Notes under the pieces: model-generated
Databases searched by the model: none
What the model was told of the DNA's origin: nothing
What the model saw: only the letters and a program-made list of their open reading frames with translations
Source: Vitis vinifera
Taxonomy: Eukaryota; Streptophyta; Magnoliopsida; Vitales; Vitaceae
DNA: 64,000 nt
Reading direction: 5' to 3'
Assembly: GCF_030704535.1 (NCBI RefSeq)
Contig: NC_081816.1
Location: forward strand, 17,077,001 to 17,141,000
Shown here: piece after piece, positions 10,360 to 22,466 of the stretch
Position numbering within the stretch: position 1 is the stretch's first letter
How the letters are laid out: each line of letters begins with the position of its first letter
Program-made: the position numbers and the translations under genes

Positions 10360-13300
10360 ACACTTTGCTTCCTGGATGAGATCGATGAGCACGAGACTTT
10401 TGCCGAGATCGAAGACATAGTAGACGGAGTCGTGCCACGTGACGAGTACGTTGATGAGATGCTCGCGATGAGCTTGAGCCAAATCGAGGAGATAGCCCCG
10501 TCTAAGCTCGCTTCACCATTTGATCTCTTCGGGGTGTCCGTCCTCGAGATCGTCGAGAAGATTCAGTTCGCTCCTGCTCCGAAGATCATCGAGGATGTTA
10601 TGGTTGTTGATGGTTTGTTTGATGGCCCTGTTGGCCTAGTTGAGGGAGCGTCCGACCTTGTGGACCCACCTCTTTCCTTTGATGTTTTATCGAGATTTGT
10701 CTCCTGTCATGACTATGTTTCTGACTTTTCATCTATGGATTTGAGCATCTTTGAGTATTTGCCTATCTCTCATGTTATTGATTTATCTGCACCATCTTCA
10801 CCCACATCACAGATTTTTGACATTGATGATGAGATTACGCAGCATGATTCAGACGATGACTCGTCTTCTGTTACCGATTCGGATCCTGTTGATGAGAGAG
10901 TTTCACCTGCTGTAGGGGACACGGAGATTGTTGATTTCGGCACAGCAGATCAGCCTAGAGAGTTGAGGATCGGATCAGATTTATCTATTGATGAGAGAGA
11001 TAGCCTTATCCAGTTGCTCAGAGCATACTTGGACGTTTTCGCATGGTCCTATAAGGACATGCCAGGCCTTGATCCATCTATTGTCCAGTATCGTTTGCCA
11101 CTTTTGCCCCATGCCAGATCGGTTAAGCAGAAGTTGAGACGATTGCATCCTCGTTGGAGCTTGCAGGTCAAGGAGGAGATTCAGAAGTAGCTCAGTGTAG
11201 GATTCTTATAAGTGGTCGAGTACCCGGAGTAGTTGGCCAATGTCGTCCCTGTTCCCAAAAAGGACGGCAATGTGAGAGTCAACGTTGATTTTCGAGATCT
11301 CAACAAGGCCAGTCCTAAGGATGATTTTCCTCTTCCACACATCGACATACTAGTTGACAGTACGGCAGGTCACTCGATGTTATCCTTTATGGACGGATTT
11401 TCTGGGTATAGTCAGGTCTTGATGGCTCTAGAGGACATGGAAAAGATGTCCTTCATTACTGAGTGGGGTACTTATTGCTACAGAGTCATGCCATTCGGAT
11501 TAAAGAATGCAGGAGCCACCTATCAAAGAGCGGCGACCACCCTTTTCCATGACATGATGCATCGGGATGTCGAGGTTTATGTAGACGACATGATAGTGAA
11601 ATCCCAAGACAGACCAGATCACCTAGCAGCTCTAAAGAGGTTCTTTGAGAGGATCCGACAGTTCAGATTAAGATTGAATCCCAAGAAGTGCACTTTCAGA
11701 GTGACTTCTGGGAAACTCTTGGGGTATATAGTCAGTGAGAGAGGTATAGAAGGAGACCCGGATAAGATCAGAGTCATCCTTGACATGCGTGCACCGAGGA
11801 CAAAGAGAGAGAGGTCAGAGGCTTCTTGGGTAGACTTCAGTACATCAGCAGATTCATCGCCAGATTGACAGATATCTGTGAGCCCATTTTTCGACTCTTA
11901 AGGAAAAGTCAACCTGCTGTTTAGGATGATTAGTGTCAACACGCATTCGAGAGGATCCGAGAGTACTTGTTGTCACCTCCAGTCTTGGCGCCTCCTACAC
12001 CAAGTCGTCCTTTACTCCTATACCTATCCGTCTCAGACGTGGCTTTAGGATGCATGTTGGCTTAGCTTGATGATTCGGGCAAGGATCGAGCCATTTATTA
12101 TCTGAGTAAGAGGATGCTAGATTACGAGACGAGATATGTTATGATTGAGCGTTATTGCTTGGCATTGGTTTGGGCCACTTGATGATTGAGACATTACATG
12201 ACCGAGTATTCAGTGCATTTGATATCCCGTCTAGACCCTCTAAGATATTTGTTTGACAGGCCCGCCCTGGTTGGTCGCCTCATGAGATGGTTGGTGCTTC
12301 TGACTGAGTTCGACATCCATTATGTCACTCAGAAGTCCATCATAGGGAGCATTGTCACGGATCACCTAGCTTCTTTACCAGTTTCCGATGGCAGAGCCAT
12401 TGATGATAACTTCCCGGACGAGGATGTCGCAGTTGTGACCAGTTTATCAGGATGGCGCATGTACTTTGATGGTGCAGCCAACCATTCTGGGTACGGGATA
12501 GGCGTCCTATTGATATCTCCTCATGGTGATCACATTCCCAGATTTGTTCGTTTGGCATTCTCTAATCGACATCCTGCCACAAACAACATTGTTGAGTATG
12601 AGGCTTGTATCTTGGGATTAGAGACTGCCCTCGAGCTCGGGATTAGATAGATGGAGGTGTTTGGTGACTCCAATCGGGTATTGAAATAGATTCAGGGCGA
12701 ATGGAAGATTAGAGATGTGAAGCTTAGGCCCTATCATGCATATTTGGAGCTACTGGTTGGGAGATTTGATGATTTGAGATATACCCATCTGCCTAGAGCG
12801 CATAACCAGTTTGCTGACTCTTTAGCTACTCTGGCTTCCATGTTTGACATTCCTGTTGACGCCACTGTTCGTCCATTGTTGATTGAGTCGAGATCTGCTC
12901 ATGCGTATTGTTGTTTGATTGACGATACGGAGATAGACGATGATCTGCCCTGGTACCATGACATATATCACTTTCTGAGACTTGGCATACATCCTGAGGT
13001 CGCCACGACCAAGGATATGAGAGCATTGAGACAGTTAGCCGCCCGATTCATGATTTGTGGCGAGACACTATATAGACGATCAGCTGACGGGATGTTGCTA
13101 TTGTGTTTGGACCGCGCCTCTGCCAATCGAGCGATGAGAGAGGTTCATTCGGGAGTCTGCGGACCACATATGGGAGGACATATGTTGGCCCGTAAGATCA
13201 TGAGGACCGGTTACTTCTAGTTGAACATGGAGACGGATTGCTGCCAATTTGTTCAGAGATGTCCCAAGTGTCAGATACATGGGGACCTCATTCACGTGCC

Positions 13301-14195
13301 ACCTTCAGAGTTGCACATATTGACTTCACCTTGGCCGTTTTTAGTATGGGGTATCGACATCATCGGGAAGATTTCGCCGAAATCTTCCAGTGGTCATGAG
13401 TTCATCCTGGTCGTCATCGATTACTTCACCAAGTGGGTGGAGACTGCTTCGTATGCGAGATTGACATCATCTGGAGTTGCTAGTTTCATCAGATCACACA
13501 TTATCTGTCACTATGGAGTCCCTCATGAGTTGATTTCGGATAGAGGGGTACATTTTAGGGCAGAGGTTGACACCTTGGTGCAGCGATATAGCATCCAACA
13601 TCATAGGTCGTCTGCTTACAGGTCGTAGACGAACGGGGCAGTAGAGGTCGCGAATAAGAATATCAAGAGGATATTACGGAGGGTGGTCAAGGCTTCTCGG
13701 GATTGGTCAGAGAAGCTCCCATTTGCATTGTGGGCTTATCGGACTTCTTTTCGTACCTTTATAGGCGCCACACCTTACTCATTGGTGTACGGCATGGAGG
13801 TGGTGCTACCTGTTGAGATCGAGATGGGTTCGTTGAGAGTAGCACTAAAACAGCAGATTCCCAAGGCAGATTGGGCTCAGGCTCAATTTGATCAGCTCAA
13901 TCTCCTGGATGAGAGGAGATTGAGAGTAACAGACCATGTTCGTGCATATCAGAGGAAGATGGCCCGTGCTTTTAAAAAACGGGTCAAGCCTTGACCATTA
14001 CGGATAGGTGACTTGGTTCTGAAGGTCATCAGGGGATTGATCAAAGATCCTAGAGGGAAGTTCAGACCCAACTGGAGCGAACCTTATTTCATTAGGGAGT
14101 TGACCCCAGAGGGCGCTGCATGGTTGATGGATTTAGATGGAAACCGATTCTCAAAGCCTACCAATGTGGATCAGCTAAAGAGGTACTATGTTTGA
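10360..14195 (+). pseudogene. pol of the Tat/Ogre-like element: RT, RNase H, second RNase H, integrase
   Basis: The frame resumes after the nested insertion. An acidic linker runs to 10,950. RT follows: VPVPKKDGNVRVNVDFRDLN near 11,240, MDGFSGYSQ near 11,390, and YVDD at 11,578-11,589. A frameshift lies near 11,800. The connection RNase H is at about 11,990-12,200. A second, archaeal-type RNase H (YFDGAANHSGYGIG at 12,463) is the mark of the Tat lineage. Integrase has an HHCC finger (HSGVCGPH ... CPKC, 13,145-13,275) and a DDE core (WGIDIIG near 13,350, SDRG near 13,537, NGAVE near 13,635). It ends KRYYV at 14,195. Stops: TAG at 11,188, 11,230, 11,922, 11,931, 12,063, 12,648, 12,687, 13,218 and 13,626; TAA at 11,209; TGA at 12,180, 12,183 and 13,992. 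The RT core is stop-free. It would reverse-transcribe and integrate the element if intact. Confidence 0.85.
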
Positions 14196-15600
14196 GACCA
14201 TGGTCGCAGGATGGGTGCCCATTATTTCGGTTAGCCATTACCTTGTTATTCCTTTGTGATACATAGTCTGTTGCTAGCCTATTAAGCCTCGCATGCGCAT
14301 TATAGTCTTTCTTTCTTATCGCCTTGCTCACATTTTCACACCGGGATAGGGGCCTTTTTAGTGTATGCATGCATTGTTTGGGAATTTCATGAGCCTTGGA
14401 CCTAGGGGCACGTTTTTTCTCATTATTTTTTTCTATCACTGCACCTCTGCATTTTCATCTCACCTCGTTGTTTGTGTTCCTCGTCTCTTCTTCCTTATCT
14501 TATCTACTACTTGTTTGTTTCATATTCTCTCCACCCTGAGTGGTGAGCCTCCTCAATTCATCACGTGGAGGATAGTCACATCATTTCCACCATCTATCTC
14601 ACGGACATTGGTTTAGAGATCCTTAGTTTGAGAATGTCATCTCATTAGAGAGAGTTTTGGTTGCCTTAGCACTTGAGATGGTGTCCATCCGTTATCGACA
14701 TCATCCTTGGGGTTCATGTGTTCACATTTAGGGTATGTGTATTTGTATATATGTAAAAAAAAAAATGAAAATGAAAAGAAAAGAAAAAGAAAAATAATAA
14801 GCACATGTGTGTATGTGCATAGTGTTCTTGATCATTGAGTATGTATATTGATGTTTAGGGTCATTTTTATCGAGTATGTTCGTTATTGAGAGTTTGTATG
14901 TGAGCTCTTTGAGATCCCATGTTATTTGTATTGCTTTGTCATATCTATTTGTGAGAGAGATGAGTGACCTTCTCCTAAGGACTCCGAGTCATTGTCCTTT
15001 CCATCATTACATTCATTATTGATGTGACTTCACTCCATGTTTGATCTGAGTCGATCACCACCTTTCTTCACATATTCATTATTTCGCTGTCATTCTTATC
15101 GTTGCTTGTGATTCATCTCATTCACTTCACGTTTTATTCTCTTCATACAGCAACCCATCTCGGGTTTGATACTCACTTCGCATCATCATTCCACATATCA
15201 CTATCAGTTCATTTTGCTTCATTTGTCTCCTTATCGACATCATATTCACGTTAGGCATCCTCAGGTCCGTGGCTCACGGGACTTACTATACATGTTGCAT
15301 TTCATATATGAGGGCATGGTTTTCTGATCATTGGGTATTTGAGTCTAGTTTCCTTTCATTTCTATTACCCTATCACCCTAGCCTACGTTACGTCCCACGT
15401 CTTAAGACCACCCTGAGGCCATGGGATCAGATGTCGTCTTCGACAACCTCTACTTGGACAAGTGTCTGAGATTTGGTTGATGTTTGGATATCGTCATGCT
15501 TCTTCTTCTGGGAGTCACCTCTTTGATGTGTAGGTCTGATTCAGTTATGTTCGGATTACCGGGATCATGCGTTTTGACGATGGATGGTTTGGCATCCTCG
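14196..15600 (+). other. Non-coding start of the 3' region after integrase
   Basis: I find no conserved reading frame. A purine-rich run of A and G lies at 14,757-14,800. The pyrimidine-rich, Thr/Ser/His-coding frames at 14,365 and 15,269 have no recognisable domain. I see no transmembrane or env-like frame. The stretch leads into the tandem repeats. Confidence 0.6.
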
Positions 15601-17540
15601 ATTTTTGACCTATTGTGCCTCTGATGCCACACTGTGGCATATCCCATTTCATTTGGAGGTTTATGGATCCTCACGGACTTGCACGATCATCATCACTCAC
15701 TGGATGCTCACCGAGACGTAGACATGATCGTTGCCTTATCATGATTCTTCAGAGGAGCATCCCGAGAGCCATCCAGTTAGGCCCGCATTTCTCGGCACTT
15801 AGATGCCATCATGCTTCTCCATCCGGGAAGTACATCTTGGATCTATGGGCATGATTCAGTTATAGATCCGAATGACCAGGATTACATGTGTGACGATAGA
15901 TGATTCCATGTCATTTGTTATTCGGACCTATCGTGCACCTGATGCCATACCGGGGCGTGTTTTCTATTTTAGATGAGATTTATGGATCTTCACAGAGTTC
16001 ACGTGCTCAACGATAGATGAGTTCATGTCATTTGTTCCTTGGACCTGTCGTATACCTGATGCCACACTGGGGCATATTTCCGTTTCGGATGAGATTTACT
16101 GATTTTCATGGAAGTCACATGTGCGACGATAGATGACTTCATGTCATTTTGTTCTTCGGACCTATCGCGCATCTGATGCCATGCTGGGGCATATTTCTGT
16201 TTTGGATGAGATTTACTGATTTTCATGGAGGTCACATGTGTGACGATAGATGACTTCATGTCATTTTGCTATTTGGACCTGTCGTGCACCTGACGCCATA
16301 CTCGGGCACATTTTCCACTTCAGATGAGATTTATGGACCTTCACGGATGTCGCATGTTCGATGATAGGTGATTTCACGTCGCCCGATCTTCGACCTATCA
16401 TACGTTTGATGTCATGCTGGGGCGTATTGCCGATCTGGATGAGATTTACAGATCTTGGTGGAGTTGTGTACTCATCCCCATTTACGAGACGTGCGCCGGG
16501 ACGACGTTCTATCCACTATCTTTATGATGATTTCTCAATGGGGCCTCTCAGGAGTCGCCTCATTAGGCCTGCACCTCTCAACACTTAGATGTCATCATGC
16601 TCCCTTCCGAGAGATGCCTCTTCGATTTGTGGGCCTGATTCAGTTGTAGACATGGATGACTTGGATCGAGCATTCGATGAGGGATGATTTGAGCTCATCT
16701 GATTTTCCGACCTGTCACATTTTGATGCCACGCTAGGACGTATTCCCCATTTCGGTCGAGATTTGTAGATCCCCCACTGATTGGCATGATCACCCTCGGT
16801 TTTGAGGTACGCATCAGGTGGATCATTCGATTTCATTGTGTCCTGGTACTCCACGGAGCCTTTCTTGAGTCTTTCAATCGGATTCGCGTTTCCTGATATA
16901 GTCGCGATTCGTGGACAGAGTTACCTCAGGCGCGAGGATTCCCGTGTCACCATTTTAGCGGAGTACATGATAGATCCTTTGTGCATCCCCATGGAGTTAT
17001 CCTTGAGTTATCAGGACAGATCGGATATATCTGATGCCATACTGGGGCATATTTTCCTCATTTAGCTATGGAGATGATCATTCTCTCACAGGTCTGTTAC
17101 AGTTTTCATTACTCGATCGAGAGATATTGCATTTGCTTCACTGGTCACTATTCCTATGTTGTTCGTTGAGATGAGCTTCCAGTAGAGCACGATGTTCGGG
17201 TTTTGATCACCCCATTAGCCAGGACTATTCAGTAGATTGCTATATCGAGATTGTGGTGTGTCTCTTACCAGACCACTCCCTGAGACTATCGGATTATCCG
17301 TTCAGGACGACGATAGGTTCTTTAGGCAGAGCATTATGAGTCAGAGGAGTTCGGCTTATTACGACACTCTGGCAGACCTCGTGATTTCTTCGGGCAAGTC
17401 CAGAGACTATGTTCACCGTTGACCTGATCATTCTAACTAGCTAGCAGAGCGTCTTTCGGGGCTCATAGAGTCTCTTTCAGACCCTTCTAGCGGATTGAGA
17501 TTTGCAGCGGCATGCCACACTGGGACATATTTCTCTCTCA
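15600..17540 (+). repeat. 117-bp tandem repeats around a GATGCCATACTGGGGCATATT word
   Basis: The word GATGCCAnnCTGGGGCATATTT recurs at 15,941, 16,058, 16,175, 16,292 and 16,408, giving steps of 117, 117, 117 and 116 bp. The units share a GATGAGATTTAnnGATnTTCA segment and an ACGATAGATGACTTCATGTCATTT segment. Degenerate solitary copies of the word lie near 15,620, 16,710, 17,033 and 17,509. Short frames across the units (such as 16,023-16,259, minus) are repeat artefacts. This is part of the hypervariable 3' untranslated region of the Tat/Ogre-like element. Confidence 0.85.
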
Positions 17541-20500
17541 TCATTTCCTTGTAGTTCGGCGTTCAGAGCCACCATCATTTTAAGTCTCGGTGTTTAGAGC
17601 CATCATCATCACTTCCTAGTTTGACGTTCAGAGTCACTTCCCCGTTTTGGCATTCAGAGCCATCGTCGCATCTTCGTTCAGCGTTCAAAGCCATTACTTT
17701 CTCGGTTTCGGCGTTCAAAACCATTATCGCATCTTCGTTTGGCGTTCAGAGCCATCACTCATCAGTATCAGTGTTTAGAGCTATTCTCGTCGTATTTTCA
17801 GTTTCGACATTCAGAGCCATCATTACTACTCCTCAATTTGACGTTCAGAGCCATGTTTCACTTCGTTTAGCGTTCAGAGCCATCATCGCATCTTCGTTGG
17901 CGTTCAAAGCCATCACTTTCCCGATTTCGGCGTTCAGAGCCATGTTTCGCTTCGTTTAGCGTTCAGAGCCATCATCACATCTTCGTTGGCGTTCAGAGCC
18001 ATCACTTTCCTGATTTCGGTGTTTAGAGCCATGTTTCGCTTCGTTTCGGCGTTCAGAGCCATCATCGCATCTTCGTTGGCATTCAGAGCCATCATTTTCC
18101 CAATTTCGGCATTTAGAGCCATGTTTCGCTTTGTTTGGTGTTCAAAGCCATTATCACTCCTCAGTTTGACGTTCAGAGCCATCACTTTCCCGGTTTCAGC
18201 GTTCAAAGTCATCACCACATCTTCGTTGGCGTTCAAAGCCATCACTTTCCCGATTTCGGCATTCAGAGCCATTTTTGCTTCGTTCGGCGTTTAAAGCCAT
18301 TATCACTTCTCAGTTTGACGTTCAGAGCCATGTTTCGATTCGTTGGCGTTCAGAGCCATCACTTTCCCGATTTCGGCATTCAGAGCCATGTTTCGCTTCG
18401 TTCGGGGTTCAAAGCCATTATCACTCCTCAGTTTGACGTTCAGAGCCATCACTTTCCCGGTTTCGGCGTTCAGAGCCATCATCGCATCTTTTTTAGGCGT
18501 TCAGAGCTATCACTCATCAGTATCAGTGTTTAGAGCTATCCTCGTCATATTTTCAGTTTCAACGTTCAGAGCCATCATTACTACTCCTCAGTTTGATGTT
18601 TAGAGTCGTGTTCTCGTCAGGCGTTCAGAGCCATTACATCATTCATTCTGATGTTCGGAGCCATGTTTTGCTTTGTTTGGTGTTCAGAGCCATTGTCCAC
18701 TTTCGATTCGGTGTTCAGAGCCATCACTCATCAGTATCAGTGTTAAGAAGCTATCCTCGTCGTATTTTCAGTTTCGACATTCAGAGCCATCATTATCACT
18801 CCTCAGTTTGACGTTCAGAGCCATTATCACTCCTTAGTTTGACGTTTAGAGCCATATTTCGCTTCGTTTAGCATTCAGAGCCATCATCGCATCTTCGTTG
18901 GCGTTCAGAGCCATCATTTTCCTGATTTCGGCGTTTAGAGGCATGTTTCGCTTTGTTTAGCATTCAGAGCCATCATCGCATCTTCGTTGTCATTCAGAGC
19001 CATCACTTTCCCGGTTTCGGCGTTCAGAGTCTTCATCGCATCTTCGTTCGGCGTTCAAAGCCATCACTCATCAGTATCAGTGTTTAAAGCTATCCTCGTC
19101 GTATTTTCAGTTTCGACGTTCAGAGCCATCATTACTACTCCTCAGTTTGATGTTTAGAGTCGTGTTCTCGTCGGGCGTTCAGAGCCATTACGTCATTCAT
19201 TCCGACGTTCGGAGCCATGTTTTGCTTCGTTTGGCGTTCAGAGCCATTGTCCACTTTCGATTCAGTTTTCAAAGCCATCACTCATCAGTATTAGTGTTTA
19301 GAGCTATCCTCGCCGTATTTTCAGTTTCAACATTCAGAGCCATCATTATCACTCCTCAGTTTGACGTTCAGAGCCATCATCACTTCCTAGTTTGACGTTC
19401 CGATTTGCGTTCCCGATTTCAGCGTTCAGAGCCATTATCACTCCTCAGTTTGACGTTTAGAGTCATGTTTCGCTTCGTTTAGCGTTCAAAGCCATCATCG
19501 CATCTTCATTGGCATTTAGAGCCATCACTTTCCCATTTCGGCGTTCAGAGCCATGTTTCGATGCGTTTAGTGTTCAGAGCCATCATTGCATCTTCGTTGG
19601 CGTTCAGAGCCATCGCTTTCCCAGTTTCGGCGTTCAGAGCCATCATCGCATCTTCGTTCGGCGTTTAGAGCCATCACTCATCAATATCAGTGTTTAGAGC
19701 TATCCTCGTCGTATTTTCAGTTTCGACGTTCAGAGCCATCATTATTACTCCTCAGTTTGACGTTCAGAGTCATATTCTCGTTCGGCGTTCAGAGCCATTA
19801 CGTCATTCATTCCGACGTTCGGAGCCATGTTTTGCTTCGTTTGGCATTCAGAGCCATTGTCCACTTTCGATTCGGTGTTCAGAGCCATCACTCATCAGTA
19901 TCAGTGTTTAGAGCTATCCTCGCTGTATTTTCAGTTTCGACGTTAAGAGCCATCATTATTACTCCTCAGTTTGACGTTCAGAGCCATCATCACTTTTTAG
20001 TTTGACGTTCCGATTTGCGTCCCCGATTTCGGCGTTCAGAGCCATTATCACTCCTCAGTTTGACGTTCGGAGCCATGTTTTGCTTCGTTTGGCGTTCAGA
20101 GCCATTGTCCACTTTCGATTCGGTGTTCAGAGCCATCACTCATCAGTATCAGTGTTTAGAGCTATCCTCGTTGTATTTTCAGTTTCGACGTTAAGAGCCA
20201 TCATTACTACTCCTCAGTTTGACGTTCAGAGCCATCATCACTTTTTAGTTTGACGTTCCGATTTGCGTCCCCGATTTCGGCGTTCAGAGCCATTATCACT
20301 CCTCAGTTTGACGTTTAGAGCCATGTTTCGCTTCGTTTAGCGTTTAGAGCCATCATCGCATCTTCGTTGGCGTTCAGAGCCATCACTTTCCCGATTTCAG
20401 CGTTCAGAGCCATCATCGCATCTTCGTTCGGCGGTCAAAGCCATCACTCATCAGTATTAGTGTTTAGAGCTATCCTCGTCGTGTTTGCAGTTTTGACGTT

Positions 20501-21120
20501 CAGAGCCATCATTATTACTCCTCAGTTTGACGTTCAAAGTCGTATTCTCGTTTGGTGTTCAGAGCCATTACGTCATTCATTCTAACGTTCGGAGCCATGT
20601 TTTGCTGTTATTTTGGCGTTCAGAGCCATTGTCCACTTTCGATTCGGTGTTCAAAGCCATTGCATATCATTCGTTTCGACGTTCGGAGCCACACCTTCAT
20701 TCTATGTTCAGGGCCATTATTTAGTGTTCCAAGTCGCCGTTTTAGTTCGACACTCAGAGTCTTCATGTCTATCTTTCGTTCGATCCATCACCATTTTCCT
20801 CCTTTCTAGCGTTCAGAGCCATTGGACACGCTCTTTCAACCTTTTGAGTCATCTTTTTTCTTAGTTTTGACGTTCAGAGCCACTGTTCTATTCGACGTTT
20901 GGCGTCCCTACCACATTTTTCTTTTAGTTTGGCATTCAGAGCCGTTTTTCGTACCCGTTCATGCATTTTGAGTCACCACCTTCCTTAGTTTTGACGTTCA
21001 GAACCATTGTTCTGTTTAGCATTCAGTGTCACCGTCATTCTCTAGTTTGGCATTCAGATCCATTGTACATATTCATTCAAGGACCTTGAGTCATCATCTT
21101 TCCGTGTTTAACGTTCAGGG
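17540..21120 (+). repeat. ~30-bp tandem array (GGCGTTCAGAGCCATCA...) in the element's 3' region
   Basis: More than a hundred degenerate units of about 30 bp (a few of ~38 bp) share the core CGTTCAGAGCCATCA followed by variable tails (TCGCATCTTCGTT, CTTTCCCGATTTC, CTCATCAGTATCA). Higher-order blocks of several units also recur; for instance the block from 18,570 is similar to those from 19,120, 19,740 and 20,500. The unit is a multiple of three, so open frames of up to 139 codons appear, encoding FRAI/VQSHH repeats; they carry no family signature. Plant Tat elements are known to hold such arrays in the 3' untranslated region, and some have become satellite DNA. Confidence 0.9.
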
Positions 21121-21702
21121 TCATTTCTCCCTGACTGTATCGTCTAGAGTCACAGTGTTGACATTCATGTTCACCAGCATTACACATGTTGCCTTCAGGG
21201 GTTTGCATCTATCCTTGTTTTCCTCACCGTGTTACCCTGTGCTTATCGCTTATTTGTCATTGCTCTTCCAGATTTCCCTTTTCATTGCTCATGACGTAGT
21301 CCTTTGAGTTTACGACGCATACTTCGGTCATGTCGTTGGGCACCCTACACTTGGCATTTCCGTGTAGTTCTCTTAGGGCAACCCTCTCGAGACACGTTCC
21401 TTATTGTACTCCAAAGTGGTTCGACCGTTACTCATCTTTGATATGGTTTTTCGAGTCACTTATTGAGACGTCTTAGAGAGAGTCTGGATCCTTTAGTGTG
21501 ACTTTAGGGTCATTTTAAGACATCCTTTTCTTTTAGGATTAGAGCTTTTATGTTCGTCTCTTGACCTGAGTAAGTCCGTGTTTCATTGGTGCCCCTGTGA
21601 GGGTCTCTTTGGTTCTTCGGTAGAGTTCACTTCATTTCACTCATTATTCACTCTAGTGTTCATATTCCTTACATTTGTAAATTTTACCGAAGAGGGCATA
21701 TT
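21121..21702 (+). other. End of the 3' region and polypurine tract before LTR2
   Basis: Unique sequence without a recognisable frame leads to ACCGAAGAGGGCATATT (about 21,687-21,702) directly before TGTAGACC. The tract matches the one at 1,061. The nearby words TTCGGTAGAGTTCACTTCATTTC and CACTCATTATTCACTC resemble those just before LTR1 (about 989-1,040), so the upstream element copy and this one are of the same group. Confidence 0.65.
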
Positions 21703-22100
21703 TGTAGACCCCTTAAGAGAGCAAAGACGGTTAGTTTTTTTTTATGGCATGGGAAGGATAATGTCTCGCCACCTGGAGGAGCTGGCGATACCTAGGATAA
21801 GTGAGTTGGGGGGCGTGGGGTGGGGGGGCCTTTTCTGCTAGTGGAAGCCAAATTGGTGGAGGCAGCAAGTCAAGATGGTCGGCCATGCTAGTGGGTGGAG
21901 GAGGCCATGCCGCTGACTGGTGAATACCTTCTATAGGCAGCAAGTCTATAGATCTTTCACTACTCGTACTGTGATACCTTCTATCGGACAGTGATATATA
22001 TCTGAGTCGTCTCTCGTCCATCTCTGAGATTATTAAGTGGGTAACAAGAGAAAATTTCCAGCATCCACTCACCAAGTCCTCCACTAAGTCCCCATCATCA

Positions 22101-22466
22101 ATGGCTGCATCTTTCCGTAAGGTTTGGTTTCGAACGCCTATGGCTCGAAGTTGATGGAAGTAGTGATCACCATTGATGAGCTCCGGCGAGCTGGCATCAA
22201 TGTGACCGTCGTCCCTGTGAGGAAGCGGCTTCAAGTTGACGCGTGCCAAGGCGTGGATATTGTTGCGGATGCCCCAATTTCTGACTGCGCTGGTGCTGAT
22301 TTCGATCTCATTTTGCTGCCGGGAGGAATGCCAGGCGCTACAACTCTTGGAGATGGTGACATTCTGGAAAGCATGGTGAAGAAGCATGCTGATGATGGGC
22401 AGCTCTATGCTAGATTTCGTGTAGCACCTGCTGTGGTACTTGGATCATGGGGTTTAATGCATGGTT
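22101..22466 (+). pseudogene. Captured DJ-1/PfpI-family gene fragment
   Basis: The frame from 22,124 reads DELRRAGINVTVVPVRKRLQ, then a VDACQGVDIVAD block, LILLPGGMPGATTL, a SMVKKHADDGQLYA block and APAVVLGSWGLMHG. This follows plant DJ-1 homologues (glyoxalase III/chaperone-like class I glutamine amidotransferase fold). An ATG at 22,101 starts MAASFRKV in another frame; one base is lost near 22,124. The nucleophile region, normally ending ...ICA before APA, reads RFRV here, so the catalytic Cys is gone. After GLMHG the match stops at a possible GT donor, suggesting that intron DNA came along. It is about one DJ-1 half domain, non-functional, and lies inside LTR2. The G+C-rich DNA at 21,740-22,100 may be its promoter or leader. 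Confidence 0.8.

Noticed and set aside
17621..20864. Many open frames of 60-139 codons encoding FRAI/VQSHH repeats
   Set aside because: They result from a 30-bp unit, a multiple of three, with few stop words; several frames and both strands are open at once and no domain is recognisable.
17540..21120. Direct repeats with spacers resembling a CRISPR array
   Set aside because: The spacers are themselves repeated, the units are degenerate, no cas genes exist and the DNA is eukaryotic. It is a retroelement tandem array.
21731..22387. 218-codon minus-strand frame across the DJ-1 fragment
   Set aside because: It opposes the DJ-1-like frame, which has clear family motifs; the minus-strand protein has none.
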